Below, piece after piece: positions 49,001-60,093 of a DNA stretch of 64,000 nt. How positions within the stretch are numbered: position 1 is the stretch's first letter; the number at the start of each line of letters is the position of its first letter. Source of the DNA: Monomorium pharaonis (lineage: Eukaryota; Arthropoda; Insecta; Hymenoptera; Formicidae); the NCBI RefSeq assembly GCF_013373865.1, contig NC_050467.1, forward strand, positions 3,534,001 through 3,598,000, written 5' to 3'. The position numbers and the translations under genes are program-made. Below the pieces are notes generated by a model. It was not told the origin of the DNA. It was given only the letters and a program-made list of their open reading frames with translations, and made no database searches.

Positions 49001-51600
49001 TTAGCGGCACGCGCAGATAGGTTTTACACGATGCCTATTACAATCGGCGGATGGCACGATTATCTTAGTCATCGGTCGCCTGGCCAGATCTGCCAAAGGA
49101 GATCAAGACGAGTGTCTCTCATTTCATTCCGGATCGAAGGTTCTTCGCGCTAAACGGACGTGAAAACGCGTCGTCCTCGAGGATGAGGTCGCGATACATG
49201 TCTTTTCGGTGCTGCCTGAGGAAATCGTTGACGAGATTCATCCTATTTCTTTTCACGTCGCAATCTTGACTCTCGTGCATTTTAACTGTTCTGCTTTCGA
49301 TTGTCCGATCTTCCGTTGTAAGTATCTGGATGTAATTAAAAACAGAATTGAAAAAATCATTTTGTCGAGTTTACTTCTTCACATTACGGAAACGTTAATT
49401 TTATCGTTAATCGGTTATCGTTATATCGTGACGATTGGTAATTAAAATTGTATAGATTCCCGAGTTTGAATGGCATCCTGGTTGCGAGACTGCTAAACGG
49501 CGGCGGTCAAGAGTCTCTTTAGGAGACACCTTAGAAAGTCTACGACGACATCCTGACCGAGAATCGGTCGTCCGGCGTGCTTTATGGCTGACTTCGACGT
49601 TTCCGACGTCGAGGATCGTTGTCGCCGCGGTAGCGCAAGAAGCCGAGTGATTTAATGGAAATGCGTTCCCACGCATACGCGCGCATCTCCTCTCGCGTGT
49701 CTCACGTCGCTCTTTTTTCACGCTCGGTCCCGCGCGTTTCGCGCATTCGTCTATTCTTTATGCCGTATATGCCGCATTATACGTACGAGGCTTGAAAAGA
49801 GCTAGGTTTTGCCGTTACACTATATATATACACTTAGAAAAGATTTATGCTGCACTTGTTTAAGATCATGCGGGATAAATAAATCTCCGTCGGGCAAATA
49901 GAGTACAATATTTTAAATTCGATAGCTGTTAATGGTGACATTAATGACGATAAGTAATAATAATCGTTTGGCTTAATTATGAAATCACTGGAAGTCTACA
50001 GTGACTATCAATTTTGTCACCGAAAGACGTCGCGTTATTCTACTTACCCGGATTTCAATGACCACAATTCACCTCGCACACTTTCTTACCGCACGTATTT
50101 GCCAATTGATTGAATGAAATCTTCGCGCGGCCTATCGCAGGGAAATCTCCTCGCTTATGATTCTCTTTCGCTAGAGTGCACTTAAGAAGCGACAATTTCA
50201 TTCATCAGTAATTGATCATTACTCTAACGGGAAGCGGCGCGTACTCCGCGAATAGGATGAATGAAATACGGGACGTGCTCCGTTGCGGCTTACCATCACA
50301 ATGAACGATCGATAAGTAACTCCTTTAAGTGGTTAAACGCGTTTTATCGTATCTTCATCTACGCATCATTTCCTCAGTATGACCTCACTTCGATTAGCGC
50401 GCGCATCGTAACGCAAAACGTGTATCACGTGATTATTAATGTAGTATTAATGACGTTGCTAGTGGGGGGGGGGGCATAATTTCAGGCGATAAAGTCGTCA
50501 GTTTAATTAGGACGATTAGGCCTTATCGTTGTGCCTCGTCCGGACGTCGTTATCGACATCGTTGAACCGGCATCAAATCGATATATATCACAGATCTCGA
50601 AAACGTCAAACGTGAAACTCGATCGCACCAGCGAGCAAATTATCGGCGATTCGGCTTTTTCCTTCGTACACTCGGCGCTTCTAATTTCGGCTGGCGAAAC
50701 GGCGCCTAATTGCACGTAAATGACGTAAATGTTTACTTGTGAGAACAGGAAGCGATAAATTGTTACGCTTGTTCCCACGTCGGAACCTCGGAATGCTCTC
50801 TTTGTGTTAGCGTAATCGGAAACCGATCCTCGAGGTATTATCGAGACGAGGTTTCTTTGTCTCTGTAGAACGGGACTTTGCAACATAATAAGGGAAGCAA
50901 TCATTTAATGACGAAGAAGATATTAAATACTTAATTAGCAGTTAATTTGTAAAATGATTGTTGTTTAGCTGAAAGGTTTTAAATAGATGATTATATAACA
51001 ACTGTAATAATAAATCTGAAGTAAATAATGATTTATCCCTCTTGACGTTAAACCATTTCTAAATTGTGTCTCGGAGCACGGGGGGGGCAAAGCTAAAGAA
51101 ATCCACTAAAGAAATCCCACGTGCGCAATAACCATGATGATTGCCGGAGTTAACGAGGAAGAAATCTTTTCGATGTGTTTCGGCGGCGGATCGAAGTTGA
51201 CTTTACGACGCGGCCGTGTTGTATTTCGTTAAAAAAAAAAAAAGGACAATTCCACGCTTGACAGGAGTAACGGTGCCGTATCGAAGGGCTCGGTTCTCGT
51301 GGCAAAAAGAACGGGCGTTCTTCTTCGAAGATCAAAGACGTCGTCTTGTGCACTTCGAGTCCAATGCGCACGGCAATGCGCACGGCGATGCTCGCTGGGA
51401 CCCACCTTGGAGCCGGCGATTTCTCGGACAGTAATCGAGCCAGTTACCACCGGTAAATGACGTATAACAACGTTAAGGATAACGTACGAGCGATTCGAGC
51501 GCACCTATCGCCACCTGCGCTGACCTACGACTCTCCTAATAGCAAAACACGTTCGACCATGTGGAAAAGCCATTCATCTTGGCATAAATTATTTCCTCGC
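46085..51600. other. long CpG-rich block, no supported gene
   Basis: The longest open frame of the window (280 codons, - strand, 46648-47490) lies here, but it is Arg/Pro/Ser-rich, spans C/T-rich tracts and has no domain. AT-rich pockets occur at 48540-48740 and 50930-51060. A short + strand frame at 50508-50719 is less biased but lacks a good acceptor. A G run lies at about 50464-50475. Confidence 0.45.
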
Positions 51601-52517
51601 CGTGATACATGTTCGAGGTCGTAAAGCATATTAATTAAATCGTACAAATAGTTTAAATCTAGTTCAGTTTAAATTATTATATTAATTAGAATTGATATAA
51701 CTTGTGAGATCTTGTAATTGATCTGACTTCAACTATTAGAAAGCAGGAAAGTATTCGTATACGGTATTCGTATACGGAAAGAGTCGCTCATGAAATGTAT
51801 GTCGTAGATTGACAGATGATTAATGGCGTTTAACGAATTTCTAACTTGCAATTATCGCACAGCTAACTCTCCGGTGCATATTTTAGTACGATTTTAGTTC
51901 CAATATTTATCTTGCGAAAAGTGTTTACGTAGTCAGGAAAGAGATCAGGTCTCGCGGTGACAATATTATTTGAAGGACGGACGCGCCATCAAAAGGATTA
52001 ATGAATCGTGTCTTGTGCCCCGTCCGAATTCGAAAGTTCCCGGACAGAATAAAGCACCTCCTTGTCGAGCCGGCCGCGCCGGGATCGGTCCGAGGCTCAC
52101 TTTCCAGAGCCGGCGAGCATCGGCTCGGACACAAGAGAGCAGCTGATCAATAGCTATTGGTCGGCGGGGAGCCGTCGTGTCGCCGGCGCGGTGGCGATGT
52201 CGTCAATTTTTTTATTACGACTCCGGACACGAACGCAGGCGCGCACGCACACGAGCGCGTACGCAGAGACGAGAGACACGCCGCGTGCTTGCTCGAAAGA
52301 GAGTTCCTTCACATCGGATTTCGCAGATTCCGCGGTATCGATCGCCCTCCCTCGGGCTGCGTGATGGCTGACTAGTAACTTTGTATCCGTCAAGTGCCAT
52401 CGCGACGATAGAAATAGCAATGATTAATTAATGATTTAGTGTGGTTGAGAAATTTCAACTAAACCGTGAAACAGATTTAAAAAAAGGATAAGTGTGTATT
52501 TATTAGACACAGTATTA
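51601..52517. other. AT-rich then CpG-rich stretch, no supported gene
   Basis: AT-rich at 51620-51720. A 13-bp tandem pair occurs at 51751. Arg/Thr-rich frames at 52062-52420 are composition-driven. Confidence 0.5.
51751..51776. repeat. 13-bp tandem repeat, two copies
   Basis: GTATTCGTATACG occurs twice head to tail with no mismatch. Confidence 0.9.
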
Positions 52518-52748
52518 CACGGAGAGAATTTTGTCTTAAAAATTATCCTGAAAATCGTGGTAATTGTGAGACAACGTAAACCTTGAAGAATTACACCATA
52601 CTTTTAACAAAATTTACTAAAATTTACTAAAATTTTATGAAAACTTTAGTAAATTTTGTCAAAAATATAGTAAAATTCTTCAAGGTTTACGTTGTCTTAC
52701 AATTACCACGATTTTCAGGGTAATTTTTAAGAAAAAATTCTTTCCGTG
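52518..52748. mobile_element. fold-back MITE-like element, 231 bp, TA-flanked
   Basis: The first 75 bp (52518-52592) and the last 75 bp (52674-52748) are near-perfect inverted copies; they begin CACGGAGAGAATTTT and end AATTCTTTCCGTG, and the inverted similarity continues almost to the centre. Both ends abut TA, fitting a TA target-site duplication as in Tc1/mariner-type elements. No coding capacity. If transcribed inside an intron, the whole element would fold into a long hairpin of about 110 bp. The high arm identity suggests a fairly recent insertion or conversion between arms. Confidence 0.8.
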
Positions 52749-54103
52749 TATAAATTTTACATAGTGGTATTACATTTAATTAAGAAATAATTATTTGAAA
52801 AGTGTGTGCGTAATTTATTTTAAACATTTGGTTCGCGTTTCACATCTTACCGAACATCACAAGTTTGCTGTTGCATATTTTAATCCGATTTACTGCAATA
52901 TAACTTTCGGAAGCTATCAGACGAGTTGCGTGCTTCATCATAGGAGTCCACCTTCTAACGAGCATCTGTATACATCCTGCCGAATGCCACGGTTCTTCCT
53001 CGCCTGCTTCGAGAACAATAGCTGCCCCCGGCGAGGGGGTTAATCTACATACGCAAATTCCAACGATAGATCTTAAGCGGCGAGAGAGGAGGCGACCGCG
53101 TATTGCCGGACGTGTACGCGCGTACGTCTTCAACAATAGGGACCGCCTCGCGGTCCAGACCGGCGTCCACCTGAAGGAAGGACAATAAGCGCGGCTTGAT
53201 GGTCATTGTAGTTCGGTTTGTGTCTTTCTTCACGAGGGAGTTTGGCGAGGAAGGAGGAATCGGCGCTCTCTGCAGAAGCTAAGAAATATTCCCGAGTCTT
53301 TAGCAAATTTGAAACATATAATGAAATGAATAGTTTAAAAGTTATTCACGCGTCTGTTGAAATTATTGAAACCGGACTTTCCTAACCGGACTTCGCGACG
53401 TTGTTCTCCGGTCGCAGTTCGAGCGCATCGAGTACGGCTAATCGCATTTTCCCAGCGTGTCCCAGGTGTGTTGTTACCCGCCTCTGACGGCTGGGGGAGG
53501 GAGAGAAAAGCGTTTCCCTCGCCCCCGGCCGCGGCGCACGATGACCGTAGGTCGAGGATAGCGCAACGACCTTAGAGGTCGATGTACTTCTGTTCCGTGC
53601 ACTCGGTCGCGCGGCACCGGCGTCAAAACAAGACCGGCTGCGGATGCGATGTGCCGGTTCACCTCCGTAGCCGGGAAAGAGTTCCCACCGTCTAGTCATC
53701 CGGGTGCTCCCCTCGCGAAAGGGGGAAAAGCGCGGAGAGATCCCTTCTGCCTCCGTTTCTCCCCGTCTCTTCCACCTTTGTTTCTCTCTCGCGGTTGCAT
53801 CTTTTCGCTTCGCGCGCGCGCTCGCGCGATTCTGGGAAGCTCGCGGAGGCGCAGCGCTGTCTGGCCGAGCCGGGACCCGCTCGTCTGGTACCTATAGCCG
53901 AGGTACAAATACTCGCGAAGATGCCGGCGGGCGCGGAGAGGGTGAGAAACGGAGGAGGTAGAGGAGATGATGAAGGCGAAACGGGAGAGCGAAAACGGGA
54001 GAAGGAGAAGGAGAGAGAGAGAAAAGGAACGAGTAAAACCAGGCTGACTCGCTCACCCGGCTACCTTGCCACGTATAGGAGAGATATCTATGGTATAGAA
54101 GAG

Positions 54104-54105
<2 letters not shown>

Positions 54106-54136
<31 letters not shown>
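54106..54136. repeat. (GA)n microsatellite
   Basis: About 15 GA units. Confidence 0.95.
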
Positions 54137-54139
<3 letters not shown>

Positions 54140-55582
54140 CCGCTTCTAAGTAGCTACGTGATCAGCGATAATAACGCGACTTGGAAACGTGGAAGATCGC
54201 ACTTCCTACCCGTTGACCCCCTCCCCCCCTTTTTCACATCGGGAACATGTACCAGGGGGTTATATCGTCGGTTGGTCGGTCGTTTGGGTATGCGCTACCA
54301 GTGACTACCGGCGACCAGTAGTAGGAGGCACTGCCGCGCGAGATTTAAGTCCCATCATAGGTGCTCCCGGGAGTGCGCATTCCGCGAGTTCCCGGAAACC
54401 GTGAGCGGAGGTAACGGCCGTCGCGTTGCTTCGCGTCCACCTGTTCTTCATCTCCTTCTTCACTCTTCGCCGATGTCGATTTGCGCTCTCGCGGAACGAT
54501 AGCTCTCACAATAAAACGCCTGGAAGATCGAACGCGACACTCCTCGAGTGCATTTTTACGTGCGGGTTTACGATGTTAGTTACGATTACGAGCCGAGCGA
54601 AAGATCAAGAAAAACAGAAACACCGATGATAATATGATGGCAAGTTGGCAACATAAACGGATAACGATCTGCATCGTTAATTGAGCTGTTGGATTGTACT
54701 TATTTTTCTAAATTGATATAAAGTTGCAGAATTTCTTACATTTTTATGTAGAAATATTATAAAATAACCAGGATGTTTAAATTGTAAGTATGTAAAGTTT
54801 TTCGAAGGTTCTTATATTACCGTTATGCTACTGTTTCCTATAATCTTTTGATTGTATCTTCATCGAAGGAGGAACGACCCTTCGAAAGCAGAGATTTTTT
54901 TAATGTATCCTACTTGGCGCTCCCTAGCGCTACATAGTAACCGTGCCATCAATTTTGCGTGATAATTATAGGCTTGCGGGTCGATGGGACGATTAGAGCG
55001 TTAGAATAGTGATTAGCAACTCTCGATGAGAAACGAATACGTCGAGACTATCGATCTATCGACCTTAAGGCTCCCGAGCGGCATGGTAAAGCCCGAAGAT
55101 CCCACTCAAAGATCTCATCTCACTTATTAATTCGGACAAGATGTTAAGTGAGGGAACGCGACGCTTACGAGCAATGGATTTCAACGATCCGTTTCGTGAG
55201 AGAGAGAAAAAAAAAACGCGAAACATATAAAACTCGACATATACATATATATTTAGTAGTATATGATCGGGGGGCAAATTGACGTCGATCCGAATCCGAC
55301 GGGATTAGATACGGTCTCAAACAAATCGCTCTCGATTATTCTCGGTATGCGTTAAATACATCCAGCTCGCGACGGAGCGTCGGTGTCGCCGACTGCAGTC
55401 CACGGGCAGCATTCTCCGTGCCGGGGAACCAGTCCTGACAAGAATCCCGGTCTCGGCTGATCGCCGGAGCGGAGTGTTATCGGGGGCCCGGGCCGGTATT
55501 TCCAGCTATATCGAAACGGTTAGGTGCCTCCGATACAATAGGGCGGCGATCGTTTGTATCGGAGGTCCCAGCCTCCTCTTCA

Positions 55583-55599
55583 TCGTCGTCGTCGTCGTC
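55583..55599. repeat. (GTC)n trinucleotide tract
   Basis: Five to six GTC/CGT units. Confidence 0.85.
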
Positions 55600-56086
55600 A
55601 GGAATATCTAACCGCGCGCTCGCGTTGCCGATTTAAACCGCGATTTTGCTCGTTGCACGCCCCGAGTCAGAGCGGGGTCCCGGGATTCCAGGAGCATCCA
55701 TCAGGCCTCGTCAAACCAGCCGGATCGGCGCGCATCAGCGGATCGGCATTCATTGGCCACGGACGGAGAAAGAGGGAAAGGCAAGCCGGACGGCGGACGG
55801 ACAGACGAAAGAAGGAGAGAGAGAAGGAGGGAGGAGAGAGGCCGTCGAGAGGAGACTCTCTTCGCGAGGGTCGTCGTTTGTCTACACAAAACCTTCTCTT
55901 CTGCCTTCGATTCCCTCCGGTATCAAGCTCGCATACGGTAGCAGCTTCTTCGTGTCGCGTCGCATCGCGTCGCGCCGACAAGAAGCCGGGTAAGAATACG
56001 CGGCTACAATCAGCTGACAGATCAGTCGGCGCAGTAAATATTCTCATCGAGCGCGCAGCACGCGAACGTGCCTTGTCAAAACTAAC

Positions 56087-56212
56087 GATATTCTCGTAAC
56101 CACGGGAACTTCTGAACGACTGACTCTCTGCCTCCTGGTACCGACGATATGCGACCTGAGGATCTTCGTCCCTGCGGCTCTTCTGACGTCGGCGATGTTG
56201 ATATTCACCGAC
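56087..56212 (-). other. candidate internal exon on the - strand (42 codons)
   Basis: On the - strand, GAACTTTCTCATTTCAG (acceptor, last base 56213) follows AT-rich intron-like DNA. The next 126 nt are open in phase 0 for 42 codons, beginning V-G-E-Y-Q-H-R-R-R-Q and ending S-R-G-Y-E-N-I, with many Gln, Glu, Asp and Tyr. A GTTAGT donor-like site follows. The frame upstream of the acceptor stops at once (TGA), so openness starts where the splice site says it should. Downstream of the donor the frame stays open but becomes Arg/Ser/Pro-rich, as in the surrounding DNA. Weak point: GTTAGT is a poor donor. No family recognised; Arg-rich basic segment. Confidence 0.28.
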
Positions 56213-58240
56213 CTGAAATGAGAAAGTTCAGAATGCATGCCCGTTATAATTTATAAAATTCAATTTGATCATAGATAAATAATTTTATACAGGAATGTTC
56301 TTTCAAATGTCAATTAAAATGTACAACTCGATCACGAATTTAAAGTTAAGTACGAGAACATAAAGTGTCGCAGTCAAAAATATTTATCTTCTTCTAAGAG
56401 AGCTCGATGTACAATTTCTACTTTTATCTGATACTCTCACCGTCACAAGAAAGTTTCTTTCAAGGCGATGATTGTTCTAAGATTAATGAGAAAAGATCTC
56501 GCTGCTTGTTACCGCGTAAAAACGAATCAGCGCCATCCCCGACACATCTGACACTTGACATCCCGTGATATTTTGTGACGAAAGTGCGTCCCAGATCGTG
56601 AAACGATTTCGAAAGGCCCGCGTGAGCGATTCGAAGGAGAAAGAGAGAGAGAGAGAGAGGGAATCGGCGAGGAGCAATCAACGACGGATACGCGGCATTA
56701 GGGCGCCTTGATGCGATGATGATAATGGGTCTGCGTTACTGGGAGCGGTTAGAATCTACGATGACAGGTGGATCCGCTAATCGTCTGATGGCCTCCGCGC
56801 GGCGTGACGCCATTACGGTACACGTACAGGACTGTCTGTCACCCTCGTTTGCTCCTCGCTGACGAAACCAGCTATGATAGCTGTAATCGCTTCTAACTGC
56901 CTGATGGCCGGTAAATGGATGATAATTGTGCTAGAACGGCACGAAGAGCTGCCTTCACGGCAACGGATTCTCCGTCATTCGCCTCGCCGACCTGTGCGTA
57001 CGCTTCACGCTAGAATGGGGAAAGAAACGATCGGGAGGCTCGCGTGCCTTTCGCACGGTCCGCAGGTATCGCTGCTGGCGCCTGAATTCAGTTTTGTCCC
57101 CTTCTTTTTGCACGTTCTTATTCTTATTGTGTGAAAAAAAAATGGTTCTGTTGAAATGTCTAAAAATTTTATAACTAAACATATATACATCTGAAAGTAA
57201 TCATCAAATAATTCTATTTAAAATTAAATTACGCTGGTTACTAATAATACAATGTTAAAATTTTTGTAGTATTATCATCGTGTTTGAGTGTCCTACATTA
57301 TTATATTAATAATTCAGCATAATTATTTTCAGACTTGTATAATATTTACTTAAATTTTTATAACAAATTTTTTTCTATGATTTTATGTGATAGCACTATT
57401 AAAAGTTATTTTAAATTGATTTCTTTTAAATTTATACTTACATAATGATATATGGCATATAAACAATTTTTTGTCACGCGATTATTGTTCTTAATTAAAC
57501 TTTTTTTTTATTTCGCATTGCTTCGGATCTCTATAGGAAAAATTAGAGTGGCATTTTCCAATTGTCGCGTTAAATTTCGTCGGGGCTAATAACACGACTA
57601 TTTGCTGTTTGCGCGTACAAACGATCGTTTCTTCATGAAAAAGAAAATTATTCACCAAGGTTTCCGCGATAACGAGAGAAATGAAGACGGGAGTGCCGAA
57701 GAAGCGTTATCGGGAGGAGAGAAGCTGGTCCAGACAGCATAAAGCTCTGCCTCGGAGTTCGTTGTCTCTCGAGGCACGTCTCTCTCCCTACCGAGAATCA
57801 TCGGGACTATCTCGATGACTCGTTCCTCGTCCTCACATCGAGCGTAAGGTGGGTCTCCCCTTGATCTCGATCGCTCTTTCTCTCTTCTCGAAGATCCTCG
57901 AGAAGTCGAATCAGCATCTTTAATTTGACGTGCTCTCGGTAGCGCTAAGTGTAATCGATTTAACAACTTTTTTACATAACCATTTAATGCATCAAAAATG
58001 TTTTTGTAGGCAATCTGTCAATAATAGATTTGACTAGTGAATTGTTTATTTCTAATATTTATTAGATTATATATTATAAGATAAAGATAGTGGGTGATGT
58101 AGAGAAAGTATAAACGTTTATCATTACTTAGGTTTATCATTACTATTTTTATGTAGAAATATCGCTCTCGGTTACTTACAATAACAACATCGAATGATTA
58201 TAAGACAGGTGTATAATGATTTTAAATAGGTTGTATTTAT
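56213..58240. other. mostly AT-rich stretch, no supported gene
   Basis: AT-rich at 56230-56420, 57130-57540 and 57970-58230. Between them, composition-driven frames only. A GA tract is at 56642. Confidence 0.5.
56642..56660. repeat. (GA)n tract
   Basis: About nine GA units. Confidence 0.85.
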
Positions 58241-58292
58241 GCGCATAAATCGTTTGACTTTTTCGACTTTCTCCTATACGAATATGTGGCAT

Positions 58293-58293
<1 letters not shown>

Positions 58294-58327
<34 letters not shown>
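58294..58327. repeat. (GA)n microsatellite
   Basis: About 16 GA units, with one GGG near the end. Confidence 0.95.
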
Positions 58328-58329
<2 letters not shown>

Positions 58330-58330
<1 letters not shown>

Positions 58331-59880
58331 TTTTATTTTGAAGCACGTCCTCGCGATGCGAGGACACGGCCGACAGCGGTGTTACGCAACGCGTTATCGA
58401 ATCGATGAATCCGCCGATGGGATGTAATCCGCACTTAATTGCGCATTTTCGATGACAGTCGTCGCAGACTACCGCGTGGTTATAATTTACGCAGAGACTT
58501 TTTATCCCTCGTGTCGCGCACGTCGCACCTCGCGATGTGCGAGATTTGTTTTTCGTCAAATTTCACATTGTGACACACATTCTTAACAATCCATATCATC
58601 GAGAGGCAACAGCCAGCGGTGTGTTCGTTCGCAGGCGTTCTTCCATCTTCGGATCGCGAGATCGATATATATACGAATTATAATACCGGTATGTCTCTGA
58701 CGAGAGGAACGGAATAAACGCAGGGCGTGACGGGGAGTGGCCGTGTTGATCACGAACGTACGCGACACGCAGCTTCTTGAATCGGATTGCACTTATACAT
58801 TTTTTTTTCGCGACTAATTCAAAAATGTTCTTCTTCGACCAATGTCCTGTGATCCGTCACGGTTTCGAGATTCGGAACGATTCTCATAAAACGTAAAACG
58901 ATCGAACGTATAGGAAATAGTCCGTCCGTCGTTCTCAGGAGAGATGTTCTTCCTGCACGGTGCACGACGTCGTTACTCAGATCCTCAACCTGATCATTCC
59001 CAGCGTCGCGGAAAAAGGGAGGGAGAGAAAGAGAGCGATTCTCCTCAGCGGCAGTAACGACTTTACCTCGTCACAGCCGTCGGTCCAGCATCAGTCCGTA
59101 AGTCACTTTCGTGCACGACACCCGTTAGATGGGATCTCGACGTGTATCGGTCGTCGATCCTCGTCTCGCGGTCTCCCGGATCGTAAATTCAGAAGCGCTG
59201 CCGCCGCCGGGGGTGAGGAGCAGCGGTGCGTCCCTTTTTCTTCGTCGGGACGTTGCTCGCGACGACGAGCGACGACGAGGGCGAGTCACGCTTGCTATCG
59301 TCGGGCCTTACTTGCAAATCAATTTCTAAACTCGCAGAGCCCCCGAGTAGCCGGAGCCCCCTCCGCGCGTTCATCGTTCGTCGCGAACGACCGGGGCACG
59401 CTATCGTGTTTTCATCCCGACGTTCGTTATGCCGCTGCCTACGGGGGTCATACACCGGCGACAGCAACGTTTCACGTCTGTAACGGATGCTTTACTGCCT
59501 CGCGAGCTACTCGAACCGAGCTTTTGATGGATCTCCCCGTGGGTGACGACGCGGCCGTAGGGCCGCGTCCCGCTGACTGTCTCTCCTCGGGATCGTGAGT
59601 CGTCGCACGCGACGATCCCCGGGGGCCGTATCTTTCACCGCACATTTAACGCTAAATACGACCGTTCGGTGCTGCTCGAGTATCTTATCGCGGCACCGCG
59701 AAGTCGCGAGCGATTACGTTTCGATACGCACCCGGATCAAAAACCGCAGATCAATTTATGTATTTGTCATGCGACACGAAACATTTACTACCATTTAAAA
59801 CTTTAGCTGCAGTCTTGAAGGACAGTCTTGCTTCTGACGGCAATTTCGCACTGCGTATTATGCCCGACGACGTCTTTTTT
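58330..59880. other. CpG-rich stretch, no supported gene
   Basis: The 212-codon frame at 58960-59598 starts at GTG and is Arg/Ser/Ala-rich without a domain, so it is not called. A shorter frame from 59656 closes at the TAG of the splice-like junction at 59892. Confidence 0.45.
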
Positions 59881-59898
59881 GTAGTGTCTTAGGTAAGT
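59868..59898 (+). other. candidate recursive splice site (TAG|GTAAGT)
   Basis: CTTTTTTGTAGTGTCTTAG (ending at 59892) is joined directly to GTAAGT, the ideal insect 5' splice motif. As at 46078, this sits at an abrupt change from CpG-rich to AT-rich DNA. An ordinary donor ending an exon that starts after an AG at 59812 is the alternative; that exon would be open in one frame except for the final TAG. The motif is seen; use is inference. Confidence 0.3.
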
Positions 59899-59917
59899 TT
59901 TTTTTTTAAGGATGAAT

Positions 59918-59965
59918 TTATATTACTTATCTTAATAAACTTATAAGAAGAGATAGGCAATATAA
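59918..59965. repeat. short AT-rich hairpin
   Basis: Arms TTATATTACTTATCTT and AAGAGATAGGCAATATAA pair with a few mismatches around a 14-nt loop. It lies about 25 bp downstream of the TAG|GTAAGT junction. Confidence 0.6.
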
Positions 59966-59999
59966 GTTATGCTTTAATAAAATTCAATTTCTAATTCTA

Positions 60000-60093
60000 T
60001 TTCTGCGTATAAAACTTAGAGTGTGTTACATTTAAAATTAATAATAAATTTTGGAAGTAATACACTCTAAAAATTTTACGCGGAAATTGAATT
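60000..60093. repeat. imperfect inverted repeat / hairpin
   Basis: TTCTGCGTATAAAACTTAGA (60001-60020) and its continuation pair with 60047-60086 (AGTAATACACTCTA, then TTTTACGCGGAAA), giving arms of about 40 bp and a loop of under 10 nt. Outer AATTCAATTT (59981) and AAATTGAATT (60084-60093) add a further partial pairing. Could be a very small MITE or a structured RNA; no microRNA is recognised in it. Confidence 0.65.

Larger units (their letters stand above)
52749..56086. other. mixed to CpG-rich stretch, no supported gene
   Basis: Contains a GA tract (54106), a CGT tract (55583) and an AT-rich segment (54640-54860). Long Arg/Ser-rich frames at 53382-54304 and 55554-56099 span low-complexity DNA and have no domain. 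Confidence 0.45.

Noticed and set aside
50508..50719. Protein-like + strand frame of about 70 codons
   Set aside because: Less biased than neighbours, but it lacks a methionine start, has no convincing acceptor and ends at a weak GTAAAT donor.
55554..56099. 181-codon open frame on the + strand
   Set aside because: Starts at TTG, Arg/Ser-rich, and overlaps antisense the more protein-like segment at 56087-56212.
58960..59598. 212-codon open frame on the + strand
   Set aside because: Begins at GTG rather than ATG, composition-biased, with no recognised motif; overlapping frames on the other strand are equally open.
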